From: Candidatus Moanabacter tarae
GTDB lineage: Bacteria; Verrucomicrobiota; Verrucomicrobiia; Opitutales; UBA2987
Direction: 5' to 3'
Length of the DNA: 64,000 nt
NCBI GenBank assembly: GCA_003226295.1
Contig: CP029803.1
Location: 1,172,211 to 1,236,210 of the forward strand
Under the pieces are notes generated by a model, which saw nothing but the letters and a program-made list of their open reading frames with translations, did not search any database and was not told the DNA's origin. The translations under genes were made by a program, and so were the position numbers. Shown here one piece after another: positions 1 through 9,648 of the stretch (the stretch's first letter is position 1; every line of letters begins with the position of its first letter).

Positions 1-1497
1 GATGCGCAATATAAGTTGGGGGTGGCTTACTCTACCGGGCAGGGAGTGACAAAGGTAAAAGAGGAGGCATACAAGTGGTTCCTCTACGCGGGAGAGCAAG
101 GACATGCGGCTGCCCAAACCAGTGTGGGGCGATGCTTTGAAAGTGGCTTTGGCATAAACTTAGATCTGGGAGAAGCGGCAAAATGGTATCGTCAATCTGC
201 TGAACAAGGATACGCACCAGCTCAATTCTACCTAGCCAACTTGTATGTTTCCGGGCAAGGCGTACCCAAAGATCATGCTGAAGCAGTTCGTTTATTCACC
301 CTAGCTGCAGAGCAGAACCACGTCCTGGCTCAATTAAATCTTGCGGCAGCCTACGAGGAGGGAACAGGTGTGGAAAGAGATTACGAAGAAGCCCTTCGTC
401 TGTACAAATTGGCTGCAGAAAATCCCAGTCCGCTAACAGAGACCGAATTAGGGCGGGCCTTTCTTCGAGGAGCAGATCCAAGGGAATCAGATCCAGAAAA
501 AGCTCAGCAGCATTTTGATCGGGCACTTTCAATGAATCCTACATATATTCCTGCACTCTTTAGCCGAGGACTCGCAAAACAACAATTAGGAGAGCTAGAA
601 GCAGCCTTGGCTGACTTCCATAGTATTCTCGCGGTGGATCCTAAATCAATGGTTGGGTTGATGGCTCAAGGAAATCTGAAATTGCGAATGGATGACATAG
701 AGAATGCGATTGAGGATTTCACTGAAGTGATTCAGCTATATCCCAATCAGGGAGCCGCCTTCCGGCAGCGAGGTTGGGCTTTAGAAAGGCTGGGATACGT
801 GGAAAGAGCAATATCCGACTTTTCCAAAGTGATCGAAATTGATCCAAACGCCGCTGATGCCTTTGTGACACGAGCAAAACTGAAAGTTAAACAAGGAACC
901 TTAGAGAGTGCATTGAAAGATCTCGATGAAGCGATATCCCTATCTCCTGATGATTACACAGCCTATCTCGAAAGAGGATTCTATAGTTACGTTTCGGGAA
1001 CTCTAGAAACCGCCTTTAATGATCTCCAAAAAGCTCTGGAACTTGACCTGGAACCGGAGGGGAGGGACTACATCAGCCTTTGGCTGTGGATGACACTAAC
1101 TCAAATGGGCGACTCATCCAAAGCAGATAAAATATTGAGTGAACACGTCAAAGCTAGAAATCCTGAAAATGGTGAAGAGTGGTATCTGCACCTGGCCGCC
1201 TTCCTTCTCGATTCCATTGATGAAACGCGTCTTTTAGATCTAGCTCGCTCCTCACAACCCGAAAAACAAACCGAGTATCTTTGCGAGGCCTATTTCTACA
1301 CTGGGAATAAGCGTCTACTGAATGGCGATATGGGAGGTGCTCTAAAGATGCTAGAACTGTGCTTGGGAACGAGAGTTAATCGATTCTACGAGTATTCTGG
1401 AGCAAAGGTACAGCTCGAACGATTTTCTCCACAATTATCCCCCCACCCCGTCCAAGGTAATTCCAATGACCACGGGGGGACTTCTTTTCCTCCTTAA
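1..1497 (+). CDS. Sel1-like/TPR repeat protein, 5' end outside the window
   Basis: The frame is open from base 1, where D-A-Q-Y-K-L-G already forms the start of a Sel1 repeat, so the true start lies upstream. The first ~140 residues are four Sel1-type repeats (pattern A-x-x-x-L-G-x-x-Y-x-x-G-x-G-V with K-W-Y/F aromatic positions). Residues ~165-340 are TPR units with the A-L/A-I-x-D-F pattern ending in D-P or S-P. The last ~130 residues are less regular and end in a Ser/Pro/His-rich tail. Such solenoids are protein-protein interaction scaffolds and no enzymatic motif is visible. The partner is unknown. It is followed by a 412-bp gap and is probably not part of the Bat operon downstream. Confidence 0.8.
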   Translation, partial: DAQYKLGVAYSTGQGVTKVKEEAYKWFLYAGEQGHAAAQTSVGRCFESGFGINLDLGEAAKWYRQSAEQGYAPAQFYLANLYVSGQGVPKDHAEAVRLFTLAAEQNHVLAQLNLAAAYEEGTGVERDYEEALRLYKLAAENPSPLTETELGRAFLRGADPRESDPEKAQQHFDRALSMNPTYIPALFSRGLAKQQLGELEAALADFHSILAVDPKSMVGLMAQGNLKLRMDDIENAIEDFTEVIQLYPNQGAAFRQRGWALERLGYVERAISDFSKVIEIDPNAADAFVTRAKLKVKQGTLESALKDLDEAISLSPDDYTAYLERGFYSYVSGTLETAFNDLQKALELDLEPEGRDYISLWLWMTLTQMGDSSKADKILSEHVKARNPENGEEWYLHLAAFLLDSIDETRLLDLARSSQPEKQTEYLCEAYFYTGNKRLLNGDMGGALKMLELCLGTRVNRFYEYSGAKVQLERFSPQLSPHPVQGNSNDHGGTSFPP

Positions 1498-1909
1498 GAA
1501 AGGCGTTAGTACAAAAGCAAAAAGGCCACTGATTTTTTCCGGAAAGATTAATTCAAATATATTCGATTGAGAGGCACTCATCAATAAGTACGTTCTACCA
1601 TCCATAGGACTTCCAGAAATACAGAATGTTCGGCTCTAGAATCAGACAATATCCCCTAAAATTCAAACAAATCCCTTCCAAGATCAAACGTGAATCTGAT
1701 GAACATAGATTGCACAAAGAGAAACCCTTCTCCCACTCACCTATTAACCTAAATGAAACCTTGCCTATTAGAATTTGTCGGCTTTAAAGGATGCCCTTTG
1801 GTCATTTCCATGCTTATCGGAACTACGTTCTGGGAATCTTGTGAATACGATCAGCCCCGGAAACCTTATTTGATAGCGCTTACATGATCAGGAATAAGTC
1901 TGTAGAGAT
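1498..1909. other. non-coding gap before the MoxR/Bat operon
   Basis: No gene was recognised. A 44-codon ORF on the plus strand (1753-1887, starting MKPCLLEF) has a short hydrophobic stretch but no convincing ribosome binding site and no family resemblance, so I do not call it. The promoter of the downstream operon must lie here, but I see no box pair close enough to consensus to place it. Confidence 0.5.
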
Positions 1910-2902
1910 ATGCAAACTACAATTAGCGAAATAAACGAACGCGTTAAGGAAACCTCGGTTTGGATCAACCTTATAAAAACCGAGATTGGCCGAGTCATCG
2001 TCGGACAACAATATCTCATTGATCGACTTCTCATCGGATTAATTACGAATGGCCACGTTCTGCTTGAAGGGGTACCTGGACTAGCTAAGACACTCTCTAT
2101 CCGCACTCTGGCCGCAGCCATAAATGTCCAGTTTCAACGAATTCAATTTACACCTGATCTCCTTCCAGCGGATATAATTGGCACTCTCATATATAACCCA
2201 AGAGAGGGTGAGTTTTCGACCAAGAAGGGGCCAGTTTTTACTAATCTTTTACTAGCCGACGAGATAAATCGTTCTCCCGCTAAAGTGCAAAGTGCTCTCC
2301 TTGAAAGTATGCAGGAACGTCAGGTTACAATAGGGGAGACAACTTATCCACTCCCGAACCCGTTTCTTGTCCTCGCTACCGAGAATCCGATCGATCAGGA
2401 GGGGACATATTCACTCCCAGAGGCTCAAATCGATAGATTTATGTTGAAACTAATAATCGACTATCCTTCGCGTGAGGAAGAGCGACAGATTCTCGACCGT
2501 ATGGCAACGACCTCACCCAACACCGAGGTAAATTCCGTTATCAATCCCGATACGATTCTTGAATCAAGAAAAATTGTTAATGGCATATATATAGATGAAA
2601 AAGTGCGGGACTATATCGTAGACATTGTTTTCGCCACTCGAGTACCCGATAAATTCGGACTACAGGAAATTAGAGATTTCATTCAATACGGAGCCTCCCC
2701 TCGAGCTACTATCTCACTCACACTTGCAGCAAAGGCATGGGCTTTTCTCCAGGGTCGGGGTTATGTAACGCCCCAAGATGTTAAATCAATTGGCATGGAT
2801 GTCCTCAGGCACCGCGTTATAATTAGCTATGAGGCCGAAGCAGAAGATATGTCCAGTGAAGATATTATTCGCTCTGTATTCGATACAATACCTGTACCAT
2901 AA
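1910..2902 (+). CDS. moxR: MoxR-family AAA+ ATPase of the Bat operon
   Basis: A MoxR-type AAA+ ATPase of 330 residues, normal for the family. Walker A is GVPGLAKT (54-61), Walker B is LLLADE (113-118), sensor 1 is ATEN (156-159), and the MoxR pattern E-I-N-R-S-P-A-K-x-Q follows Walker B. The C-terminal lid carries the arginine-rich P-R-A-T region. MoxR ATPases act as chaperone-like partners of von Willebrand factor A (VWA) proteins. Here the gene heads a seven-gene run containing a DUF58 protein and two VWA proteins, the standard MoxR-DUF58-Bat arrangement. The specific client is inferred from context only. Confidence 0.93.
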   Translation: MQTTISEINERVKETSVWINLIKTEIGRVIVGQQYLIDRLLIGLITNGHVLLEGVPGLAKTLSIRTLAAAINVQFQRIQFTPDLLPADIIGTLIYNPREGEFSTKKGPVFTNLLLADEINRSPAKVQSALLESMQERQVTIGETTYPLPNPFLVLATENPIDQEGTYSLPEAQIDRFMLKLIIDYPSREEERQILDRMATTSPNTEVNSVINPDTILESRKIVNGIYIDEKVRDYIVDIVFATRVPDKFGLQEIRDFIQYGASPRATISLTLAAKAWAFLQGRGYVTPQDVKSIGMDVLRHRVIISYEAEAEDMSSEDIIRSVFDTIPVP

Positions 2903-3093
2903 CGACAAACCCCTTCGAATCAATTTTAGCTGCTTTCTCTTTCTAATCAATATTCGGCAGTAGGCTTGGACTTGCTTATGTATTCTGTATATTGCCCAAT
3001 CAAAGCAGTAAATTCGGCATAATTTTAAACGAAGCCATCAAAAGACTTGGAAACCCACAAGCCAGATGCTCGAGGTTTACTTTGAAGGGGAAA

Positions 3094-4026
3094 ATGCCTG
3101 AATCCGTGGAAGTTACTCGAGAGATCCTAAGGAAGGTTCGTCAGGTCGAGATTCGCAGTCGTCGATTCGTAACCGAAACAATGGGTGGTGCATATCAGAG
3201 CGTATTCAAGGGCCAAGGGATGGACTTAGAGGATGTCCGTGAATATGCAACCGGGGACGATATCAGAGATATCGATTGGAACATCACTGCCAAAATGGAT
3301 AAACCCTTCGTTAAGAAATATCGCGAGGAGAGAGAGCTTACTATCATGCTTTGTGTTGATCTCAGCGCTTCTGGAAACTTTGGATCAACCGATCAAAGTA
3401 AGCGTGATATAGCCGCCGAATTGGCCAGTGTACTGGCTTTTTCCGCAACTCGTAACAATGACAAGGTTGGATTACTCCTTTTCACTGATAAGATTGAAAA
3501 AGTAATTCTCCCTAAAAAGGGACGACAAAATGTTCTTCGTGTGATCCGAGAAGTTTTATTCTTCGAGCCAACAAATTCTGGGACAAATATCGTCCTAGCC
3601 CTTAACACTCTGAACAAAATCCTGCGTCGCAAATCTATCTTATTCTTACTCTCTGATTTTTTAACTGAGGATTCGCTCTCTTGGATACGGCCCTCAATCG
3701 CGACCAATGGAGATCTTTTTAAAACCGTTACCTTGACGAACAAGCGACACGACTTAATTTGTGTTGAAATCTCAGATCCCAGGGAATTCGAGCTTCCGAA
3801 TGTTGGGATTATTAATCTCGAGGATGCAGAGTCGGGAGAGACGGTTGAAGTTGATACCGGAAACAGCGAGTACCGGCTCCTGTATAAACAACAGAATCAA
3901 CGAAGACTGGTTTCCTTGAAGCGAGGATTACGACAAAGTGGAGTCGACCATCTTTCAGTCTCAACCGATCGCCATTACATCGCTGTATTGAGGGAATTTT
4001 TTCGCTTACGTGAGAGGCGCAAATGA
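3094..4026 (+). CDS. DUF58 domain protein
   Basis: A 310-residue DUF58 protein. The family signature region Y-A-T-G-D-D-I-R-D-I-D-W-N is clear, followed by K-K-Y-R-E-E-R-E-L and a VWA-like metal site D-L-S-A-S. The frame is open to a TTG at 2992, but I prefer the ATG at 3094. It is preceded by AAGGGG at a suitable distance, and the extra 34 residues do not look like family sequence. DUF58 proteins accompany MoxR and Bat proteins, probably linking the ATPase to the membrane VWA partners. The stop overlaps the next start by 4 nt (ATGA), which implies translational coupling. Confidence 0.88.
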   Translation: MPESVEVTREILRKVRQVEIRSRRFVTETMGGAYQSVFKGQGMDLEDVREYATGDDIRDIDWNITAKMDKPFVKKYREERELTIMLCVDLSASGNFGSTDQSKRDIAAELASVLAFSATRNNDKVGLLLFTDKIEKVILPKKGRQNVLRVIREVLFFEPTNSGTNIVLALNTLNKILRRKSILFLLSDFLTEDSLSWIRPSIATNGDLFKTVTLTNKRHDLICVEISDPREFELPNVGIINLEDAESGETVEVDTGNSEYRLLYKQQNQRRLVSLKRGLRQSGVDHLSVSTDRHYIAVLREFFRLRERRK

Positions 4027-4796
4027 GAATTCGTTCTGCCCTTTTTCTGCTGTTTCTTTGTCTCTTCGGAATACAAATTTCGAAAGAGACGGCTTTATCC
4101 AGTGAAATCAAAGGATTGGAACCTGAAGGTTATAAGAACCCTCGACAGAGTCCTCTCATCCAATTCTCCAACGGGTCTAAAGCCTCTTTCCCCTCTCTAG
4201 CCCAATTGTCAGTTCCTTCTCTAGATCGGCAGACGGAGGATATACGGGATATTCGCAATCTCCTGACAATTCCAATCCCATGGCTTCCCTACGCTATTGC
4301 CTTGGTAGTAACGGCTGGAATACTTATTCTTGGATTTTTCACCTACCGTTGGGTTATGAGTCACAAGAAGAAGGCAAATGAAACATTCCTTCCTCCTTAT
4401 GAACAGGCCCTTCTCGATCTCCACTCCACTCGGTCCCTAATTAATTCGGCCAAAGACAAGGAATTTTCCTCGGCTGTCTCAGACGTCGTACGTTACTTCC
4501 TGGAACGCCAGTTTAACATGCCAGCTCCAGAATCAACCACCGAGGAGTTCCTCCACCGAATTACGGATGACAGACTCATAAAAGGCAAATTAGCCGATGC
4601 ATTTTCTGAGTTCTTGGTTCTCTGTGACTTAGCCAAATTCGCCCGTCATTCCCACGGTCGAGTTGGCATGCAGAAACTTTACCGAAAAGCAGAAAGTCTA
4701 ATTGAGGAAACCTACCTCAAGCATCGAATGCAGATTTCAGTCCTTGGCACTAAACAAAATGAAAAACCAGTATCTAAGACGGTGGAATTGACTTAA
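4023..4796 (+). CDS. DUF4381-like single-pass membrane protein of the Bat operon
   Basis: 257 residues: an N-terminal hydrophobic signal segment (about 5-20), a periplasmic stretch, a transmembrane helix at about 88-112 starting W-L-P-Y-A-I-A, and a cytoplasmic helical domain. The latter has the pattern S-x-x-x-R-Y-F-L-E-R-Q-F and T-T-E-E-F-L typical of DUF4381 proteins, which sit between DUF58 and batA in many Bat operons. The start codon overlaps the DUF58 stop, and its own stop shares one base with the batA start (TAATG). The function is unknown beyond its place in the complex. The family call rests on position and pattern rather than a strong motif. Confidence 0.75.
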   Translation: MRIRSALFLLFLCLFGIQISKETALSSEIKGLEPEGYKNPRQSPLIQFSNGSKASFPSLAQLSVPSLDRQTEDIRDIRNLLTIPIPWLPYAIALVVTAGILILGFFTYRWVMSHKKKANETFLPPYEQALLDLHSTRSLINSAKDKEFSSAVSDVVRYFLERQFNMPAPESTTEEFLHRITDDRLIKGKLADAFSEFLVLCDLAKFARHSHGRVGMQKLYRKAESLIEETYLKHRMQISVLGTKQNEKPVSKTVELT

Positions 4797-5824
4797 TGAT
4801 TTTTAGATTTGCATCCAGCGATTTGCTCTGGCTCCTACTCGTAATTCCGCTCCTTGCTCTTCTGAAAGGCAAGCGTGGAGCATCAGCTGCCGTCCAATTT
4901 CCTGCTACTGAACTGGCCAAACAAATCTCTTCTTTCGTGCGCAACCGGCCAGGGCGACTCCTCCCCCATATACGTCTTCTAGCTCTTAGCTGCCTAATCT
5001 TGGCTCTCGCTCGTCCGCAAATAGGAAGCGGCATCAGCGAAATCGAATCGAGCGGAATAGATATAGTTCTCGCAGTCGATCTTTCAACATCAATGTGGGC
5101 CCATGATTTTAAAATTAAGGGAAAACGGACTGATCGACTAACGGTAGTTAAAGCAGTTGTAAAAGACTTTATAGTGAAACGCCCCAATGATCGAATCGGC
5201 CTGGTGGCATTTGCTGGAATCTCCTCCTTGGTTAGTCCTTTAACCCTAAATCACGAGTGGCTCTTGCAGAATCTTGAACGACTTCGGATTGGTATTTTAG
5301 AGGATGGAACCGCAATTGGCACTGCAATTGGAACCAGCGTGAACCGTTTACGTATCCAAAAGGCAAAGAGCCGAATTCTTATTGTTCTGACTGACGGAGC
5401 TAATAATGCAGGCAAGATCAGTCCTCTCGCTGCCGCCGAAGCAGCTAATGCATATAACATCAAGATTTATACGATTGGGGCTGGCCAAGAAGGGGTGGTT
5501 CCGGTCCCTAGAGGCCTCGATCCTAATGGAAACCCATTACTTGACCGTAACAGAAAATTACTTCTCAAGAATATACAATCGGATATCGATCTCGATTCAC
5601 TCAAGGAGATTGCCCGACTTACACGAGCACGATTTTTCCACGCCACTGACACGGCGTCACTCGAGGAGATATATCACGAAATAGATCGCCTAGAGAAATC
5701 AGAGATTAAGCTGAAACATCGCACTAATTTTACAGACATTTTTATATGGCCTGCGATAGCTGGACTTTCCCTACTCGTTCTCGAGCAATTGATGAGTAAC
5801 ACCTTTTATCGCCGAATTCCTTAA
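4796..5824 (+). CDS. batA: BatA, membrane von Willebrand factor A protein
   Basis: A 342-residue VWA protein anchored at both ends. N-terminal hydrophobic helices lie at about 8-24 and 57-72, the VWA domain at about 86-300, and a C-terminal helix near 313-330. The metal-ion-dependent adhesion site is complete: D-L-S-T-S (95-99), a threonine in the G-T-A-I-G-T segment, and L-T-D-G. The aerotolerance (Bat) proteins were named in Bacteroides, and their molecular role is still poorly defined. The gene is translationally coupled to the gene before it and lies 2 bp from batB. Confidence 0.9.
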   Translation: MIFRFASSDLLWLLLVIPLLALLKGKRGASAAVQFPATELAKQISSFVRNRPGRLLPHIRLLALSCLILALARPQIGSGISEIESSGIDIVLAVDLSTSMWAHDFKIKGKRTDRLTVVKAVVKDFIVKRPNDRIGLVAFAGISSLVSPLTLNHEWLLQNLERLRIGILEDGTAIGTAIGTSVNRLRIQKAKSRILIVLTDGANNAGKISPLAAAEAANAYNIKIYTIGAGQEGVVPVPRGLDPNGNPLLDRNRKLLLKNIQSDIDLDSLKEIARLTRARFFHATDTASLEEIYHEIDRLEKSEIKLKHRTNFTDIFIWPAIAGLSLLVLEQLMSNTFYRRIP

Positions 5825-5826
5825 TC

Positions 5827-7674
5827 ATGAATTTCGACCAAAGTATTTGGCTTTTCATCGCTATCGCCACCTTTCCGGTATTAACACTTCTCTACATCCA
5901 CGCAGAAAAACTTAAGAGGAATCGCCTTGAGACATTTGCTGCCTTCAAACTTCTTTCAAATCTTGCCGCCTCCGTCAGCCCGACAAAACGAAACATCAAG
6001 GCAGGCCTTATAATCGCCGCATCCTGCCTAATTCTAGTCTCCTTGGCCCGTCCTCATTGGGGCTATTATTGGCAAGAGACAAGAGGCAAAGGAATCGACA
6101 TTCTCATAGCCCTTGATACTTCGAAGAGCATGCTTGCAGAAGACATTAACCCGAACCGTATGGAGCGGGCTAAACTGGCGATCCTCGACCTTGTAAACCG
6201 TATCGAGGGAGACAGAGTAGGCTTGATCGCCTTTTCCGGAAGCGCCTTTCTACAATGTCCTCTGACTCTCGACTACAATGCATTTCGCCTAACCCTGGAG
6301 ACAATCAACACTTCCGTTATATCTCGTGGAGGAACAAACTTTTCCGCTGCCATAGCTGAAGCCCAGGCATCATTCGCTGTAGATGATAACTTCAAAGTCC
6401 TCGTATTAATCACGGATGGCGAAGATCTCGAAGGGGCAGGCATAGAACAAGCCAAACTAGCAGCTAGGGAAGGGGTTAAGATTTACACAGTTGGAGTGGG
6501 GAGCCCAGGCGGGGAACTCATACCATTTCATGGAGTAGACGGCAACATTGATTTTCTCCGTGATGATAATGGGAACGTCATCAAAACAAGATTAGACGAA
6601 ACAACTCTACGTGAGATTTCTAAGATCACGGACGCATTCTATTTTCCTATGGGTAGCAAAGGTGACGGACTCGATAAAGTCTATGAAGTGGGTCTTGATT
6701 CGATACCCAAACAAGAGAGGCAGGCTCATATGCAAAAGCTTCCCTATCAGCGTTTCCAGTGGCCGCTAGGTCTCGCCGTCATTGCACTTATTGTAGAGTC
6801 CCTTATTAGTTCTCGAAAGTACGCAAGGCGTCGCACATATTCAAATATTGGGCTTCTCCTGTTTCCATTACTAATTCTTTACCCTTTTGGCTTTGAAACA
6901 GTTGATGCCTCTCCTTCAAAGGCGGAGAAGTTCTATAACGAAGGGAACTATCTGGATGCGAAGGAGCACTATAAAGAAGCAATTGAAAAATCCCCTAATG
7001 ACAAACGACTTTACTATAATCTAGGTTCGACGGAATATCGCGATGGATCATTCGATGCGGCTGAGAAAGCCTTCCAATTAGCGCTCGAAACCGACGATTT
7101 AGATATCCAGAAGAATGCTTTCTACAATCTTGGAAATACGCGATACCGCATGGGGGAAAAATCTTTAAAAACCGATCCGAAAGACACTATTAAATTCTGG
7201 GAACAGGGCATTAAAGACTACAAGAACACACTCACCCTCGACCCAGCGAACCAAGATGCTACGTTCAATCTAGATTTTATTACCAAGAAACTCGAGGAAT
7301 TGAAAAAGCAACTAGAACAACAGAACCAGGAAAAGGAAGAAAATCAGACCGAACACAGCCAAAACAAGGATAAAACGAGTCAGGATAGAGAAGGTCAGAA
7401 GAAACACCAAGACAAAGAAAAGAACCAAGGGCAACCAACTGAACAAAACTCTCAAGAGGGGAAAGGAAAACCTGAAGGCCTACCGAAAGAAACCAAGGAT
7501 AAGGAAGAACTAGAGGAGGATCAGTGGGAAAGGAAATCCAACGGGCTCATGACACGGGAAGAAGCGCGTCAGCTTCTCGAATCGCTTAGAAACGAGGAAA
7601 AGAAACTTCCAATAACAATTTTCGAGTTTCCGGATAAAAGAGATTCAGAGAATCGAAACCTGAAGGATTGGTAA
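5827..7674 (+). CDS. batB: BatB-BatC fusion: VWA domain plus TPR repeats and a charged tail
   Basis: A 615-residue protein. Two N-terminal membrane helices precede a VWA domain (about 88-270) with MIDAS motif D-T-S-K-S (97-101) and I-T-D-G-E-D. Two hydrophobic segments follow near 310-325 and 338-355. Residues ~360-480 are TPR units, and ~490-570 are an extreme low-complexity stretch rich in Gln, Lys, Glu and Asn. In Bacteroides-type operons BatB (VWA) and BatC (TPR) are separate. Here one reading frame carries both, with no stop or frameshift at the join. The disordered tail may tether the TPR part. It lies 2 bp after batA. Confidence 0.9.
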   Translation: MNFDQSIWLFIAIATFPVLTLLYIHAEKLKRNRLETFAAFKLLSNLAASVSPTKRNIKAGLIIAASCLILVSLARPHWGYYWQETRGKGIDILIALDTSKSMLAEDINPNRMERAKLAILDLVNRIEGDRVGLIAFSGSAFLQCPLTLDYNAFRLTLETINTSVISRGGTNFSAAIAEAQASFAVDDNFKVLVLITDGEDLEGAGIEQAKLAAREGVKIYTVGVGSPGGELIPFHGVDGNIDFLRDDNGNVIKTRLDETTLREISKITDAFYFPMGSKGDGLDKVYEVGLDSIPKQERQAHMQKLPYQRFQWPLGLAVIALIVESLISSRKYARRRTYSNIGLLLFPLLILYPFGFETVDASPSKAEKFYNEGNYLDAKEHYKEAIEKSPNDKRLYYNLGSTEYRDGSFDAAEKAFQLALETDDLDIQKNAFYNLGNTRYRMGEKSLKTDPKDTIKFWEQGIKDYKNTLTLDPANQDATFNLDFITKKLEELKKQLEQQNQEKEENQTEHSQNKDKTSQDREGQKKHQDKEKNQGQPTEQNSQEGKGKPEGLPKETKDKEELEEDQWERKSNGLMTREEARQLLESLRNEEKKLPITIFEFPDKRDSENRNLKDW

Positions 7675-7795
7675 TATGCGACTCCTGAATCTTCAATGCT
7701 TACAGAAATGTTGGAGTGGATCCAAAGTGGTTAAATCAACCGCGGGTTCATTGAAACCTTCGTGCATGGCCCTAGAAGGCCTTCTATATTGGAGG

Positions 7796-9646
7796 ATGAA
7801 AAGTGTAAGCATTTCTTCTTCAATAAGATTATCATTAATATTTTTTTTGCTTGGTCTACTCAGTAGTCCTGTAATTTCACTCCCCGCTCAGCCAACAGTT
7901 ACTAGCACGATTAATCCCAATTCAATCGCCTTAGGCTATACTGCTACCTACATCGTTTCAATACAGGCAGAAGAACAGCCACCCGCATGGTTACCGCCTA
8001 AGGTGCAAGATCTTGAAATCGATTTCATTGGAACCGGCCAAAGTATGCAAATTTCAACTATAAACCGGAACACCAAGACTATAGTCACCAAGAAATACAA
8101 CTTCCGTGTTAAGCCTAAGAGAACTGGAAGGTTCATCATACCGACCTATGATCTCAGTATCGGAAGACAAAGAATAATGGTTCCCGCAGCTGTTATCACG
8201 GTCAACTCTCCAAACGGAAAACCAGCGACAAATCTTGAAGATCTTACCTTTCTTGAATTGGATAAAGAAGAGAGACCAACCTATGTCGGTCAAAACTTAA
8301 AATATGTTCTCAAACTCTTCGTTCATACGGGACTAAGTGAAGTTCGGGCAGGAGAACTCTTGCAAAAAGGTGATGCCTTTTCCCAACACGAAATGGCACA
8401 ATCGACCAACTCCTACGGAGCTCGGAGGAATAACCTCGACTATCAAGTCTACGAAATTCCTGTCTCCATTACACCCCTGAAATCCGGGCTCCAGACCCTC
8501 GAGTTTGAACTGACTATTCAGGTCGCACTTCCCCGACAGAGACAAAGTTCTTCATCTTCCTATTTCGACGAATTCTTTAACAAAGACTTCTTCAGCTTTG
8601 GAGGATTCAGGGAACGACGCAATATCTCGGTTTCGACAGGGCCAGTTGAGATAGCGGTTCGGATGCTCCCTGAAGAGGGGAAGCCCAAAAGTTTTTCTGG
8701 TGCCATTGGTCAATTTTTAATAAAACAGACACTCTCCCCTATCCAGATCAATGCTGGAGATCCACTCACACTTAAAGTTGAAATCACGGGAAACGGAAAC
8801 TTCGACCGTATCCAGCCTTTACAATTGGAGGCGGGCGATCAATGGAAAATTTACCCGCCTAAGTCAGAGTTCATTGCCGGGGATAAAATGGAACATTCCG
8901 GAAAGAAGATCTTTGACTATATCCTTATACCACAGTCGATCGATATCACCCAATCACCTCCAATACACTTCAGCTTCTTTGATCCCAGAACTGCCCAATA
9001 TGTTCAACTCTCTCACGAGCAAGTTGCTCTCACCGTCAATCCTGCTACTGATTACATTTTCGCTAATACATCTGTCACTCAAACCACAACCTCCAACAAT
9101 GATACGCTGGGAACATCGAAAGCTCCGGAAAGAAATATTCTACCTATACAACTTCTACCTGGCCGCTGGATAAGTTCCATCCAGCCCACCTTTAAATCCT
9201 CCTACTTCCTGTCATCGCAATTAATTCCCTTAATTATTTTCTCCAGCATTTACTTATTCCGAAAGCGGCAAATCCGTTTCCGAGAAGATGCCTTTTATGC
9301 CCGTCGCCTAAAAACGACTCAATCCATGCGAAAGTGGCTTAAATCCGCCAAAGAGGCCTCCTCAAAGAACGACTTTGTCGCATTCTTTGCCGCCGCCCAA
9401 AGAGCTATTCAGGAGAGTGTGGGGAAACATTTCACATGTAGTGCTTCCACTCTCACCCTGGCCGATCTTGAATTGTTTCTCCTAGGAAAGGATTCCAACA
9501 GCAAGACAGTCAACGAAGTTCGGAAATTCTTTGAAGCGGGTGATGCTGTACGATTTTTTGCAGGTAATCAGGCTCAAGAACAAACGCTTCTCGATTGGAA
9601 TAGAGCTCTTCTCAAGCTTATTGCCCAGCTCTCAGCCTTAAAGTAG
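7796..9646 (+). CDS. batD: BatD-like periplasmic/membrane protein
   Basis: A BatD-type protein. I place the start at ATG 7796 because a classic signal peptide begins there (K-S-V-S-I then a hydrophobic core L-I-F-F-L-L-G-L-L). The frame is also open to ATG 7676, only 1 nt after the batB stop, which would add 40 residues ahead of the signal. GGAGG touches ATG 7796 directly, so the ribosome site does not settle the question. The body has repeated beta-sandwich-like segments (G-D-P-L-T-L-K-V-E-I-T-G-N-G-N), typical of BatD, and a serine-rich loop. One transmembrane helix lies near the C-terminal third, followed by a basic cytoplasmic helical domain. It is expected to work with the two VWA proteins. 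Confidence 0.82.
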   Translation: MKSVSISSSIRLSLIFFLLGLLSSPVISLPAQPTVTSTINPNSIALGYTATYIVSIQAEEQPPAWLPPKVQDLEIDFIGTGQSMQISTINRNTKTIVTKKYNFRVKPKRTGRFIIPTYDLSIGRQRIMVPAAVITVNSPNGKPATNLEDLTFLELDKEERPTYVGQNLKYVLKLFVHTGLSEVRAGELLQKGDAFSQHEMAQSTNSYGARRNNLDYQVYEIPVSITPLKSGLQTLEFELTIQVALPRQRQSSSSSYFDEFFNKDFFSFGGFRERRNISVSTGPVEIAVRMLPEEGKPKSFSGAIGQFLIKQTLSPIQINAGDPLTLKVEITGNGNFDRIQPLQLEAGDQWKIYPPKSEFIAGDKMEHSGKKIFDYILIPQSIDITQSPPIHFSFFDPRTAQYVQLSHEQVALTVNPATDYIFANTSVTQTTTSNNDTLGTSKAPERNILPIQLLPGRWISSIQPTFKSSYFLSSQLIPLIIFSSIYLFRKRQIRFREDAFYARRLKTTQSMRKWLKSAKEASSKNDFVAFFAAAQRAIQESVGKHFTCSASTLTLADLELFLLGKDSNSKTVNEVRKFFEAGDAVRFFAGNQAQEQTLLDWNRALLKLIAQLSALK

Positions 9647-9648
9647 CC

